Made by a program: the position numbers and the translations under genes
Notes under the pieces: model-generated
The model's input: the letters and a program-made list of their open reading frames with translations, nothing else
What the model was told of the DNA's origin: nothing
Database searches by the model: none
Shown here: one piece after another, positions 27,036 through 35,494 of the stretch
Layout: every line of letters begins with the position of its first letter
Position numbering within the stretch: the first letter of the stretch is position 1
From: Streptomyces sp. CB02959
GTDB taxonomy: Bacteria; Actinomycetota; Actinomycetes; Streptomycetales; Streptomycetaceae
Assembly (NCBI RefSeq): GCF_002803155.1
Contig: NZ_NNBP01000015.1
Span: forward strand, 1-64,000
DNA: 64,000 nt
Reading direction: 5' to 3'

Positions 27036-27959
27036 TCAGCCCAGCGGCCGTCCGTACGCCCGGAGCGTGAGCAGCGCCTCCAGGGTCACCATCGGGCGGC
27101 TCTCCAGTTCCGTACCGGGCGCCCAGAGGCGCCAGGTGACGGGCCATCCGCCGTCCGCCCCCTGGAGCGCGACGAGGTGGTCCAGGGCCCGGTCCATCTC
27201 CTGGTCGGTGAACCAGCCGCGGGCCAGCGAACCGGGCGCGGCGGCGAAGTGGTAGGCGAAGTGGTGCTCCCCGGGGGCGTACCCGTCCGGCACCGGGGCC
27301 TCGGCCGCCCGCGCCGGATCCAGTACGACCAGGCCCTGTTCCCGGACCAGCCGGCCCAGTCGCTGCGCCGCGGCGGCCGCCCGGGGCCGGTCCGGGGCGC
27401 CGTTCAGGAAGGCCACCGCCGCCGCTGCCTCGTAGGGGTGGGTCTTCTCCAGGGACTCCACGACCGACCAGCAGTAGTCGGTGGCCCGGAACAGCCAGGC
27501 GTGCCACACCTGGTTGCGGTGCAGCAGTCCCACCACCGGGCCGGTGGCCAGGAGGGAGCTCGGCGGGTCGTCCACCACCGGGATCCAGGGCGCGGCCGGA
27601 TAGCCGCGCAGCGAGGGGTGCACCGCCGGCAGTGCTCCGTCGGGTGTCGAGATCCGCGTCAGGTAGCGGCAGATCCGCTCCACCCGGCGGCCGTCGCACC
27701 GCTCGATCCGGTCCAGGACCCTCAGGGCGTGCGCGGTGTGCAGCGGCTGGCTGACCGGGCCGCGCAGGTCGGGTTCCAGGGCGTGGCCGTAGCCGTCGTC
27801 GTCGTTGCGGTACGCGGTGAGCGCGGTCTCGACCGGGTCCGCGCCGCCGCCGAGGAAGTGGTACGCGAAGAGCCGCTGCTCCAGCACCCGGGCGGTCAGC
27901 CAGACGAAGTGCTCGGCGCGCGCCAGAGGGAGCGCTGAAGGGCTTACGTTTTCGACCAT
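27036..27959 (-). CDS. Putative alpha/alpha-toroid (prenyltransferase-like) protein
   Basis: 307 residues with no signal peptide. Repeated helical segments such as LDRIERCDGRRVERICRYL, ALDHLVALQGADGGWPVTW and the C-terminal TLEALLTLRAYG resemble the barrels of squalene cyclase and prenyltransferase folds, including a QGADGGW-type motif. The cyclase acid motif DxDD is not present, so cyclase activity is not indicated. It looks like the large Streptomyces group annotated only as hypothetical. A box TACGGT ends 6 bases before the ATG, which implies a leaderless mRNA and argues against the 54-residue longer reading. Confidence 0.65.
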   Translation of the reverse strand: MVENVSPSALPLARAEHFVWLTARVLEQRLFAYHFLGGGADPVETALTAYRNDDDGYGHALEPDLRGPVSQPLHTAHALRVLDRIERCDGRRVERICRYLTRISTPDGALPAVHPSLRGYPAAPWIPVVDDPPSSLLATGPVVGLLHRNQVWHAWLFRATDYCWSVVESLEKTHPYEAAAAVAFLNGAPDRPRAAAAAQRLGRLVREQGLVVLDPARAAEAPVPDGYAPGEHHFAYHFAAAPGSLARGWFTDQEMDRALDHLVALQGADGGWPVTWRLWAPGTELESRPMVTLEALLTLRAYGRPLG

Positions 27960-27965
27960 GGCCCG

Positions 27966-27971
27966 ACCGTA
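27966..27971 (-). promoter_or_regulatory. -10 box for leaderless alpha-toroid gene
   Basis: On the minus strand TACGGT ends 6 bases before the ATG at 27959 and there is no Shine-Dalgarno sequence. Confidence 0.5.
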
Positions 27972-28532
27972 GGGGCCAAACCCCGCGGCGGCACGGGCTC
28001 GGGGCCCGCTGCCCTCCGAGGGCGGGACCCTGGAGGCATCCGGTTGACGATCTCCTCCTCGGGCGCGGGGCGTCTCCAGGGGTGGGACGGGGATTGCGGG
28101 TTCGCGGTGCGCATGCTGCAATGCCGCGCGTGATGGGTCAACTCCCGCTCCACAGACGCCTCTTCCTGGACCTCGCGCGGCTCGCGTCCGCGGCGTGTCG
28201 TCCGGCGGGTCGCTGACCCCGCGTCGATCGTCCCTTTCGTCCGCCTGTGTTCCGGGCGTCAGCCGTCCTGGACGGCGGCCGCGTCACCGTGTCGGACCGT
28301 TTCCGCGCACTCCGCGCGGGACCGGCCGCCCCGGATACCGGCGGCCGTCGCGCCGGCCGACCCGGGGCGGGCGTCAACCGGGCGCCCCGGACAAACGATC
28401 GCCCGGCGCGCCGTCCCGTACCACCGCTTCCGTCCCTGCCCGTGCGACCCGCGTGTGCGCCGTCCCGCCCGCGCTCCCCGCGCGCCGACTCCGTTGCGCG
28501 CCTTTCCCGTTCCCGAATCCTGGAGCCGATCC
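27972..28532. other. Intergenic region between divergent genes, no gene seen
   Basis: About 560 bases of very G+C-rich sequence without a convincing coding region. Short open frames on both strands lack ribosome-binding sites and family similarity. It must contain the promoter of the secreted-protein gene, but I cannot place -35 and -10 boxes with confidence. Confidence 0.5.
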
Positions 28533-29948
28533 ATGCCCCCTCGCAGCACTCGCGTCCTCGCACTCGCCGCCGCCCTGGCCGCCGTCCTCGGTACGGCGGG
28601 GCCGGCGCGGGCCGCGGCCCCGCCCGCCAACCCGTACCTCGCCGCGGGCGGAGCGGGGGCCATGCACGGCGACACCGCCTCGTCGGACACCACGCCCCGC
28701 AGCGGCCCCGGGACGGGCGGGACCGTCAGCCACCGCACGGCGCTGCAGTCCGCCTGCCCGACCGTGCTGGCCGGGTCGGACGGCTATCCGGTGGCCGTCT
28801 GCACCGGCATCTTCGACCGGGCGCCGCACGTCCATCTGCTCGACCCGGCGACCGGCGCCTCGCTCACCGAGCTGACGCTGGCCAAGTCCGGTGTCCTGGG
28901 CGGCATCTACAGCTATCTGGACGAGCACGACCGGCTCGTCGTCGCCGACGGCTCCGGTGACCTGCTGCGGATCGCCCACGCCCGGAAGGCCGACGGCGGA
29001 TGGGAGTTGAAGGTCGTCGAGCGGACGCCGCTGACCGGCGCCGTCCCGTCCGGGGACAGCGTGGTCGGGCTCTCCCCGGACTGGCGGGGGCGGGTGTGGT
29101 TCGCCACCGCGCACGGCCTCGTCGGCACCGTCGACACCACCACCAAGACGGTGCGGACGACGGACCTCGGCGAGGCGGTGGCCAACTCCCTGTCCACCGC
29201 CCCCGAGGGCGCCGCGGTGGCCACCGACCACGCGCTGTACCTGCTGCGCGCCGGCGCGGACGGCGCGCCGCGGGTGGTGTGGCGGCGGGCCTACGACCGC
29301 GGGCCGGCCCGCAAGCCGGGGCAACTCAGCCACGGGACGGGTGCCACGCCGACGTTCTTCGGGCCGCGCACCGGCTCCGAGTACCTCGCGATCACCGACA
29401 ACGCCGCCCCCCAGGAGCACCTGATGGTGGTGTCCACCGAGGACAACCGCACGGTGTGCCGGATCCCGGTCCTCGACCCCAACGGGAGCGGCACCGAGAA
29501 CTCGCCCATCGGGGCCGGCAACAGCGTGTACGTGGCCGGCACCTACGGCTATCCGTACCCGGCGGTGCCGGACGGCGCGGGTCCCGCGGAGCCCGCGAGC
29601 GCACCGTTCGCCGGTGGACTCACCCGGGTCGACATCGACCGGGACGGCAGCGGCTGCGCGATCCGCTGGGACGCCCGGATCCGCTCGGCCGCCGTCCCCA
29701 AGCTGTCCGTCGCGGACGGCACGCTCTACACCGTGGAGCGCACCGGTGTTCTCGATCCGGCGCGGACCGGCATCCTGGACCGCTACGACTTCCTGGCGGT
29801 GGACGCGGAGACCGGCCGGGTGACGAGCCGTCACCGCCTGGGTACCGGGTTCCTCTTCGACACGCTCCAGATGGCGGGCAACGCCACACCCGGCGGGGTG
29901 TGGTGGCAGGGCACCATCACCGGGGTGGTGCGGATCGCGCCCAAGTGA
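28533..29948 (+). CDS. Secreted protein of unknown function, probable beta-propeller
   Basis: 471 residues. A clean Sec signal peptide (about residues 1-27, ending PARAAA) directs export. The mature part has recurring beta-rich blocks such as VHLLDPATGASLTEL, VGTVDTTTKTVRTTDLG and FLAVDAETGRVTSR. These resemble PQQ-like or quinoprotein propeller blades. Cys pairs (SACPTVL with VCTGIF; TVCRIP with GCAIRW) could form disulfides outside the cell. I know no function. GGAG precedes the ATG by 8 bases; longer readings upstream would bury the signal peptide. Confidence 0.75.
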   Translation: MPPRSTRVLALAAALAAVLGTAGPARAAAPPANPYLAAGGAGAMHGDTASSDTTPRSGPGTGGTVSHRTALQSACPTVLAGSDGYPVAVCTGIFDRAPHVHLLDPATGASLTELTLAKSGVLGGIYSYLDEHDRLVVADGSGDLLRIAHARKADGGWELKVVERTPLTGAVPSGDSVVGLSPDWRGRVWFATAHGLVGTVDTTTKTVRTTDLGEAVANSLSTAPEGAAVATDHALYLLRAGADGAPRVVWRRAYDRGPARKPGQLSHGTGATPTFFGPRTGSEYLAITDNAAPQEHLMVVSTEDNRTVCRIPVLDPNGSGTENSPIGAGNSVYVAGTYGYPYPAVPDGAGPAEPASAPFAGGLTRVDIDRDGSGCAIRWDARIRSAAVPKLSVADGTLYTVERTGVLDPARTGILDRYDFLAVDAETGRVTSRHRLGTGFLFDTLQMAGNATPGGVWWQGTITGVVRIAPK

Positions 29949-29976
29949 GTCCGGGCGCGCCGATGCCCGGACGTGC

Positions 29977-30012
29977 CGGAGCCCGGCCGTGACGGGGCAC
30001 GGCCGGGCTCCG
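29977..30012. terminator. Bidirectional terminator hairpin
   Basis: A perfect 15-bp stem (CGGAGCCCGGCCGTG, 29977-29991, with 29998-30012) and ACGGGG loop sit between two convergent genes, with 28 and 22 bases to the stop codons. It lacks a T tract. Confidence 0.8.
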
Positions 30013-30034
30013 ACGGGTCATGCGGTGCGGCGGG

Positions 30035-31219
30035 TCACTCGTACTCGTCGCCCTCGTAGTAGTTGTTGACGACGACCTCGGGCTCGTCGTCGCTGAACGC
30101 CTCGTTCAGCAACGCACCGCCGACCAGGCCGGCGGCACCGGCGCCGATCAGCGCGCCGGTGCCGAAGCGCCGGCCGCCGCCCTGCTGGTGGTCGGGCTGC
30201 TGTGCGTAGCCCTGCTGGGGGTAACCCGGCTGCGCCTGCTGCGGGTAGCCCTGCTGGGCGGGCTGCGGATAGCCGGCCTGGGCCGGGGTGTAGAACGGCG
30301 GGGTGGTGGTCTGCACCCGCTGCGCACAGCCGCCGCAGGTCTGGACCTGGCGCGGCACGCCCCACTGCGGGGACCACATCACGGGCGTCATTCCGGGGCC
30401 GTGGTTGGGGTCGAAGAAGCAGGTCATGTCGGAACTTCCTGTCGGTTGCGGTGATGTGGCGGGGGCGAGACCCGAGGACGGTGCCGCTCCGGCGGCCGCT
30501 GCCACGGCCACGGACGTCGCCGTGGGAGTGGGCGGCACCGGCGGGGCGGCGGGCGCCCCGGAGGAGGGTCCCCCCTGCCCGAACGGGGTCGAGACCGTGG
30601 GGGAGGGCGACGCGGGCCGGTCCGGCGCGGCCGCGGGGGCCGGCTCCGGGCGCAGCACGTCGACGCCGTAGTCCTGCGCGATGCCGGCGAGCCCGGAGGC
30701 GTAGCCCTGGCCGATCGCGCGGAACTTCCAGTCCGTGCCGTGGCGGTACAGCTCGCCGAAGACCATGGCGGTCTCGGTGGCGGCCTGGCCGGAGAGGTCG
30801 AAACGGGCCAGCTCGGCGCCGCCGGCCTGGTCGGCCACGCGGATGTACGCGCTGGTGAGTTGGCCGAAATTCTGCCGGCGCTGCTCGGCTTCGTAGAGCG
30901 AGACCGGGAAGACGATCTTGGTGACCTCGGGCGGGACCGCGGCGAGGTCCACCTCGATCTGCTCCCGGTCCTCACCGGTGGGGCGGCTGCCGGAGTGCCG
31001 CACCGAGCCGTCGGGGCTGGTGAGGTTGTTGAAGAAGACGAAGTGCCGGTCGGAGAGGACCGTGCCGGACTCGCCGCACAGCAGCGCGCTGGCGTCCAGG
31101 TCGTGCCCGGTCCCCGCGGCGGCTCCCACCTGCCAGCCCAGCCCCACCCTGACGGCGGTCAGACCTGGGGCCTGCTTGCTGAGCGACACATTGCCGCCCT
31201 TGGTCAGGGCCACGCCCAT
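30035..31219 (-). CDS. TerD-family protein with Cys-containing and glycine-zipper extension
   Basis: 394 residues. Residues 1-190 are a complete TerD domain (ALTKGGNVSLSKQAPGL, DLDASALL, FFNNLTSPDGSVRHSG, FRAIGQGYASGL). TerD proteins bind calcium and are tied to tellurite, oxidative stress and phage tolerance. An Ala/Pro-rich linker follows. A segment with four cysteines (MTCFFDPNHGPG, then TCGGCAQRV) comes next, then YPQQ-type repeats and a glycine-rich hydrophobic stretch (ALIGAGAAGLVGGALLNEAF) that could insert in a membrane. The tail is acidic. The extension is absent from ordinary TerD. GGAGG precedes the ATG. A SigR-like promoter lies upstream. Confidence 0.9.
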   Translation of the reverse strand: MGVALTKGGNVSLSKQAPGLTAVRVGLGWQVGAAAGTGHDLDASALLCGESGTVLSDRHFVFFNNLTSPDGSVRHSGSRPTGEDREQIEVDLAAVPPEVTKIVFPVSLYEAEQRRQNFGQLTSAYIRVADQAGGAELARFDLSGQAATETAMVFGELYRHGTDWKFRAIGQGYASGLAGIAQDYGVDVLRPEPAPAAAPDRPASPSPTVSTPFGQGGPSSGAPAAPPVPPTPTATSVAVAAAAGAAPSSGLAPATSPQPTGSSDMTCFFDPNHGPGMTPVMWSPQWGVPRQVQTCGGCAQRVQTTTPPFYTPAQAGYPQPAQQGYPQQAQPGYPQQGYAQQPDHQQGGGRRFGTGALIGAGAAGLVGGALLNEAFSDDEPEVVVNNYYEGDEYE

Positions 31220-31263
31220 GAGCTTCCTCCATCATGTTCCCGGCATCCGGCGTCCGTCGGCTA

Positions 31264-31290
31264 CAACGCCAAGGAAATCAGCAAGGTTCC
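31264..31290 (-). promoter_or_regulatory. SigR-like promoter of the long terD gene
   Basis: On the minus strand GGAAC (31290-31286) is followed by exactly 18 bases and GTTG (31267-31264). This matches the ECF pattern GGAAT-N18-GTT with one change. The second terD gene has the same arrangement. Confidence 0.6.
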
Positions 31291-31295
31291 CTATC

Positions 31296-31303
31296 TTGCG
31301 CAA
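31296..31303. promoter_or_regulatory. TTGCGCAA palindrome, site A
   Basis: An 8-bp perfect palindrome 5 bases upstream of the -35 of the long terD gene. The same palindrome occurs at 32810-32817 and 36188-36195, each in a promoter. Confidence 0.5.
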
Positions 31304-31409
31304 TGCTTGAAGTATGCGGTCGCGGAGGCGTTCGAAGTGCGCCACCGCCGCGTCCTGACGCCTTCCTGTCGCCGTTCCGCCACCGTTCCGCCATCGTGCG
31401 ACGGTCGTG

Positions 31410-32090
31410 TCAGCGCGCGACGGCCCGGTCGGCCTGCGCCCAGTTCTCGTGCAGCCGGTCCAGGTAGGACTGGGCCTGGGCGCCCGGTGGGATGCCGCGG
31501 GCGAAGGCGAGCATGTTGCCCGCGCCGGCGTTGTAGCCCAGCGCCAGCAGTTCGTCGCGGGTGTGTCCGGCGGGCCGTTGCGCGGGCAGTCGCCGGTTCA
31601 GGTCGTGCAGGTACCAGGCGGCCGCCTCGACGGCGAGGTCCCGGTCGTCCGGCAGTTCCTCCCACTTCCGGCCGGCGAAGTCCCGGCCGCGCTTGACCTC
31701 GTCGAACGCGGCCCGGTGCATGTTGGCGACCCCGAACGCGGCGTCGGGTTTGTAGCGCTGCCAGGCCCGCTCCAGCCCCGGATCGTGCGGTTTGTAGGAC
31801 TCGTTGTAGAGGATCGCCATCAGCAGCCGGGGCTGGACGCCGGCCGCCGCCGCGTACTTGCGCACCGCGGCGGCGCAGTCGGCCGGGTCGTACACCCCGT
31901 CGGACCGCGGGGTCGTGGCGCCGCCGCCGGGCGTCGCGGACGGGGCGGCATCCGGCGCGGCGGACGACGCGGTGGACGGGCGCGGCGCGGCGTCCGGGGC
32001 GCCGCCGTGGCCGCCGCGCGCCATGGCCCAGACCGCCAGGGCGGCACCCGCCAGCAGCAGCCACCGCCACCGCCCCCGGGATTCGGCCAT
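31410..32090 (-). CDS. Membrane-anchored lytic transglycosylase-like (SLT) protein
   Basis: 226 residues. A short basic N-terminus and hydrophobic helix (about 10-23) act as a signal or anchor, followed by an Ala/Pro/Ser-rich linker to about 65. The catalytic domain shows SLT features: LLMAILYNES with the catalytic Glu, FGVANMH, and ALGYNAGAGNM. Such enzymes cleave peptidoglycan with formation of anhydromuramic ends. AAGGAG precedes the ATG. It lies 61 bases behind the short terD gene on the same strand, so it probably shares its SigR-like promoter. Confidence 0.85.
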   Translation of the reverse strand: MAESRGRWRWLLLAGAALAVWAMARGGHGGAPDAAPRPSTASSAAPDAAPSATPGGGATTPRSDGVYDPADCAAAVRKYAAAAGVQPRLLMAILYNESYKPHDPGLERAWQRYKPDAAFGVANMHRAAFDEVKRGRDFAGRKWEELPDDRDLAVEAAAWYLHDLNRRLPAQRPAGHTRDELLALGYNAGAGNMLAFARGIPPGAQAQSYLDRLHENWAQADRAVAR

Positions 32091-32151
32091 CTCCCGCTCC
32101 TTCCGCTACGCGCCGTACCGGCGCCGTCCGGGCATCCGTCCGGCGCGTCGG

Positions 32152-32730
32152 TCAGCCGACGTTGACCCCGAAGTCCTGGGCGATACCGCGCAGTCCCGAG
32201 GCGTAACCCTGGCCGATGGCGCGGAACTTCCACTCCGCGCCGTGCCGGTACACCTCGCCGAAGACCATGGCGGTCTCGGTCGAGGCGTCCTCCGTGAGGT
32301 CGTAGCGGGCGATCTCCCGGCCGTCGGCCTGGTTGACGACCCGGATGAAGGCGTCGCGGACCTGGCCGAAGCTCTGGCCGCGCTCCTCGGCCTCGTAGAT
32401 GGAGACCGGGAAGACGATCTTGCCGATCTCGGCCGGGACCGTGGCCAGGTCGATCTGGATCTGCTCGTCGTCGCCGTGGCTGCCGCCGGTGAGGTTGTCG
32501 CCGGAGTGCACCACGGATCCGTCCGGGCTGGTGAGGTTGTTGAAGAACACGAAGTGCTGGTCGGAGGCGACCTTCCCGGACTGCGCGCACATCAAGGCGG
32601 AGGCGTCGAGGTCGTAGTCGGCGCCGGTCGTGGTGCGGACGGCCCAGCCCAGGCCGATGGTCACCGCGCTGAGGCCCGGGGCCTCCTTGCTGAGCGAGAC
32701 GTTGCCGCCCTTGGACAGGGTCACACCCAT
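32152..32730 (-). CDS. TerD-family stress protein
   Basis: 192 residues, a single TerD domain of standard length starting MGVTLSKGGNVSLSKEAPG. DYDLDASALM and SHGDDEQIQIDL supply the acidic residues known to bind calcium in TerD. It is highly similar to the first 190 residues of the long TerD protein 0.9 kb downstream, so the two are paralogues. The start at 32730 has GGAGGG at good spacing; a 29-residue longer reading is not supported. Transcription probably comes from the SigR-like promoter at 32779-32805. Confidence 0.93.
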   Translation of the reverse strand: MGVTLSKGGNVSLSKEAPGLSAVTIGLGWAVRTTTGADYDLDASALMCAQSGKVASDQHFVFFNNLTSPDGSVVHSGDNLTGGSHGDDEQIQIDLATVPAEIGKIVFPVSIYEAEERGQSFGQVRDAFIRVVNQADGREIARYDLTEDASTETAMVFGEVYRHGAEWKFRAIGQGYASGLRGIAQDFGVNVG

Positions 32731-32778
32731 GAAAAACCCTCCAGCAGTCCTGAAACCTGTCTGTGCTGTCGTCCTGGA

Positions 32779-32805
32779 CAACGCGGGGAACCCGATGTTG
32801 GTTCC
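32779..32805 (-). promoter_or_regulatory. SigR-like promoter of the short terD gene
   Basis: On the minus strand GGAAC (32805-32801) is followed by exactly 18 bases and GTTG (32782-32779). The start codon is 48 bases further on. The -35 overlaps the -35 of the divergent tatB-like promoter. Confidence 0.6.
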
Positions 32806-32827
32806 ACGATTGCGCAATATCTAAAAT
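32798..32827 (+). promoter_or_regulatory. Vegetative promoter of tatB-like gene with palindrome in the spacer (site B)
   Basis: TTGGTT (32798-32803) and TAAAAT (32822-32827) are 18 bases apart. The 10-bp palindrome ATTGCGCAAT (32809-32818) occupies the spacer, a classic repressor position. The -10 is unusually A+T-rich for this genome. Confidence 0.6.
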
Positions 32828-32887
32828 GTCGGTGGACGTGCCCACGGGAGTGGCACGGCGCACCGGTGACCTACAGGGAGTGGCGGG

Positions 32888-33301
32888 ATGTTCCTGGGAA
32901 TGAGTACCCCCGATCTGCTCGTCATCGGCATCCTGGTGGTGCTGCTCTTCGGGCCGGACAAACTACCGGAGTTCCTCCAGAACGCCACCGCGCTGCTGCG
33001 CAAGGTGCGGAGCTTCTCCGATCAGGCGAAGGACGAGGTGCGCGCCGGACTGGGCCCGGAGTTCAAGGACTTCGAGTTCGAGGACCTGCATCCGCGGACC
33101 TTCGTCCGCAAACAGCTGCTCGGCAACGACGACCTGGGGATCGCGGAGCTCCGCGACGGGATCGGGGAACTCCGCGCCGCTCTCGACCCGGAACCGGCTG
33201 CGGCACCGCACGCGAGCCGGGTTCCGGTGGACCTCCGCAAGCGGTCGGCGGCCGACGGGCGCCCGGAGGAACGGCCGCCGTTCGACGCCGACGCGACCTG
33301 A
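32888..33301 (+). CDS. TatB-like Sec-independent translocase protein
   Basis: 137 residues. One N-terminal membrane helix followed by the TatA/B hinge (LLVIGILVVLLFGPDKLPEF) and an amphipathic helix with NATALLRKVRSF. The length and charged C-terminal domain fit TatB rather than TatA. TatB docks twin-arginine substrates. Streptomyces has a main tatB elsewhere, so this is probably a paralogue; its partner TatA/C are not nearby. ATG 32888 has a GGGA-type site; ATG 32900 is an alternative. It is divergent from the terD gene and shares the promoter region with it. Confidence 0.82.
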   Translation: MFLGMSTPDLLVIGILVVLLFGPDKLPEFLQNATALLRKVRSFSDQAKDEVRAGLGPEFKDFEFEDLHPRTFVRKQLLGNDDLGIAELRDGIGELRAALDPEPAAAPHASRVPVDLRKRSAADGRPEERPPFDADAT

Positions 33302-33324
33302 ACGGCGCGGCCCGCGGCCGGGAC

Positions 33325-33702
33325 TCAGCCGCCCAGTCGGCGCAGGCGGGCCGGTGACGCGCCCTTGTTGCGGGCGGCGAGTTGGACGACGAGGGTCCGG
33401 GTGACGGCGACTGTTTGGGGGTCGTCGACGAAGTAGACGACGCGTCGGCCTTCGCGGCGGGAGCGGACCAGGCCGGCCAGTTTGAGCTTGGAGAGGTGCT
33501 GGCTGATCGCGGGCAGTGCGCCGCCGACGCGTTCGGCGAGTCCGCTGACGTCGCTCTCGCCCTGGGCCAGTGCCCAGACGATGTGCAGTCGCGGGGGAGA
33601 GGCCAGCAGCCCGAACACCGCGGCCGCCTCGGCCAGCACCTCGGCAGACGGGTCGGCCGTCGCGCCCGTACTCCCGCCCGCACCTTCGACGCTCTTCACC
33701 AC
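33325..33702 (-). CDS. ArsR-family winged-helix regulator
   Basis: 125 residues from GTG 33702, with GGGGAG 7 bases upstream. The ArsR winged helix runs from about residue 20 to 100: VFGLLASPPRLHIVWALAQGE, then LPAISQHLSKLKLAGLVRSRREGRRVVYF. The metal-binding CVC motif of ArsR/SmtB helix 3 is absent, so it may sense something other than arsenic or cadmium. No cysteine is present in the domain. It converges on the tatB-like gene and lies within the cluster of TTGCGCAA palindromes, which makes it a candidate reader of that site (inference). Confidence 0.85.
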   Translation of the reverse strand: MVKSVEGAGGSTGATADPSAEVLAEAAAVFGLLASPPRLHIVWALAQGESDVSGLAERVGGALPAISQHLSKLKLAGLVRSRREGRRVVYFVDDPQTVAVTRTLVVQLAARNKGASPARLRRLGG

Positions 33703-33844
33703 TGCGGCTCTCCCCGTTTCTGGCCCCCGGACGGCCCAGTCTAGGCGGCGCACCCCCGGCCCGTACGGTCGCCGGTGCAGGCGATGCCACGGATACGGCC
33801 GGGGGCTCGGGTGGCCGCCGGTGCCACCGGCGGCCCGTCGGGCG

Positions 33845-35494
33845 TCAGTTGACGCAGGGGATACCGCCCTCCTTGACGGAGTCGCCGGCGAAGGCGTCGG
33901 ACGGCACGGGCGCGGGGGCGTTGTCCTTCGCGCCCGAGTCGGTGGACTTCTCCGACGTTGCCGGCGGGGTGCCGGCCCCGGTGGCCGGCGGGGCGGTGAA
34001 GTCGGCACCAAGGAGGACCTGCACGCGGCCGGCGGGCACCGAGGCCGAGGAGACCGGCGCGGCGGCGCTCAGGCGGCCGGCGATCTGCTGGGCGGCCTCC
34101 TGGGCGCCGGCGCCGTAGAGGATGGTGGTCCGCTGCCGGGGGGTGGCGTTGCCGGCGTGCCCCGCGGTGTAGCCGAGGGCGCTCAGCGCCTTGAGCTCGT
34201 CGCCGGCGGCCCCCGGCTTCGCCTTCCCGGCGCCGTTGAGGACGTCGACGGTCGCCGGGGCGGCCTTCGTGGACGGCGACGGCGCGCCGCCGCCCGACGC
34301 GTCCGGGGACGCGGCCTTCCCACCGATCAGGGACTGCACGATGGACTGGATCTTGGGGACGTCGACGAGGTTGACGGACTCGCGGTTGCGGGTGCCGAAA
34401 CCGGCGATGGGCAGGGTGTGGAACACCACGTTCCCGCCGGTCAGGTTGGTGGCCTGCTGGGCGAAGTCGAGCACGTCGAACTTGCTGTCGATGACCAGGT
34501 CCTTCTTCACCACGTCGAACAGCCCCTGGAGCTTGCCCAGATCGCCGAAGACCCCCTCGCTCTTCAGCTTGTGGGTCACCGACGACAGGAACGCCTGCTG
34601 GCGGTGGGTGCGGTCCAGGTCGCCGCCCTCCAGGCCGTGCCGCTGCCGGACGAAGGCGAGCGCCTGCTTCGGGTTGAGCTGCTGGTGGCCCGCCGGGAAG
34701 TCGGCCCCCGAGTAGCGGTCCTTGACCGGGTGCTTCAGGCAGACCTCGATCGGCTGGAGGACCTTGGCGATGTCGTAGAAGCCCAGCAGGTTGACCTCGG
34801 CGAAGTGGTCGATCGGCACCTTGAGGAAGTTCTGCACGGTCGCCAGCGTCGCCTCCCGGCCGGCCTCCCGGCTCCGGCTCTCCAGGTCGGCGCCCTTGAC
34901 GCCTTGGGCGGAGAACTTGTCGTGGGCGACCGTGTAGGCGTTGCCGTACGCCTCCTTGATCTTGAAGTGCCCCTGGGAGCTGCCGTCCCCGTTGAAGGTC
35001 TGCACGTAGTCGTCGCGCGGTACGGAGAACGCGGTGACCTTCCCGCCGTCCGCCGGGATGTGCATCAGGATCAGGGTGTTGGTGTTGTAGTAGCCGATGT
35101 CGCTGGACCCGGCGTGCAACTGGTCGCGGACGAACTCCCGCGGCAGGTCGTTGCCGTTCATGTCCTTGCGCGAATCCAGGCCGATCAGCAGCAGGTTGAC
35201 GGAGTTGTCCAGGTGCTTGGGCGCGTCCTTGCCGCCGATGGCGCTGAGCGCGTCGGAGGTGTTCAGCCCGCTGCTGACCCAGTTGTACGCCGCCCAGGAC
35301 ACCCCGCTGGCCAGGAGGACCAGCGCCGAGGAGAGGGCCAGCGCGGTCCGTCCGACGACGACCAGGGGGGAGCGTTGCCGACCGCCCCGCCCGTCGGGCG
35401 CGCGCCGGCGCGCGGCACGGCCGCCCGATTCGCCGGGCTCCCGGTCATCCGGTCCGTACGGACTCCGCCCGTAGGGGCTCCGCTCGTCATGCAC
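33845..35494 (-). CDS. LytR-CpsA-Psr (LCP) family cell-wall glycopolymer ligase
   Basis: 549 residues. A basic N-tail and one membrane helix (about 49-72) place the catalytic domain outside. The LCP domain (about 95-390) has SVPRDDYV with the catalytic arginine, LLGFYDIAKVL and AFVRQRHG. A C-terminal LytR_C domain (about 420-520) follows. LCP enzymes attach wall teichoic acids or other polymers to peptidoglycan. GTG 35494 follows AGGAGG. The start overlaps the end of the upstream membrane-protein gene by eight bases, so the two are coupled. Confidence 0.92.
   Translation of the reverse strand: MHDERSPYGRSPYGPDDREPGESGGRAARRRAPDGRGGRQRSPLVVVGRTALALSSALVLLASGVSWAAYNWVSSGLNTSDALSAIGGKDAPKHLDNSVNLLLIGLDSRKDMNGNDLPREFVRDQLHAGSSDIGYYNTNTLILMHIPADGGKVTAFSVPRDDYVQTFNGDGSSQGHFKIKEAYGNAYTVAHDKFSAQGVKGADLESRSREAGREATLATVQNFLKVPIDHFAEVNLLGFYDIAKVLQPIEVCLKHPVKDRYSGADFPAGHQQLNPKQALAFVRQRHGLEGGDLDRTHRQQAFLSSVTHKLKSEGVFGDLGKLQGLFDVVKKDLVIDSKFDVLDFAQQATNLTGGNVVFHTLPIAGFGTRNRESVNLVDVPKIQSIVQSLIGGKAASPDASGGGAPSPSTKAAPATVDVLNGAGKAKPGAAGDELKALSALGYTAGHAGNATPRQRTTILYGAGAQEAAQQIAGRLSAAAPVSSASVPAGRVQVLLGADFTAPPATGAGTPPATSEKSTDSGAKDNAPAPVPSDAFAGDSVKEGGIPCVN

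Noticed and set aside
28195..28875. Plus-strand frames upstream of the secreted-protein gene
   Set aside because: They are Arg/Pro-rich, lack ribosome-binding sites and run into the real gene in another frame.
33703..34011. Longer N-terminus for the ArsR protein
   Set aside because: The extra 103 residues are Arg/Pro-rich and overlap the LCP gene end; GTG 33702 has GGGGAG upstream and gives a normal ArsR length.
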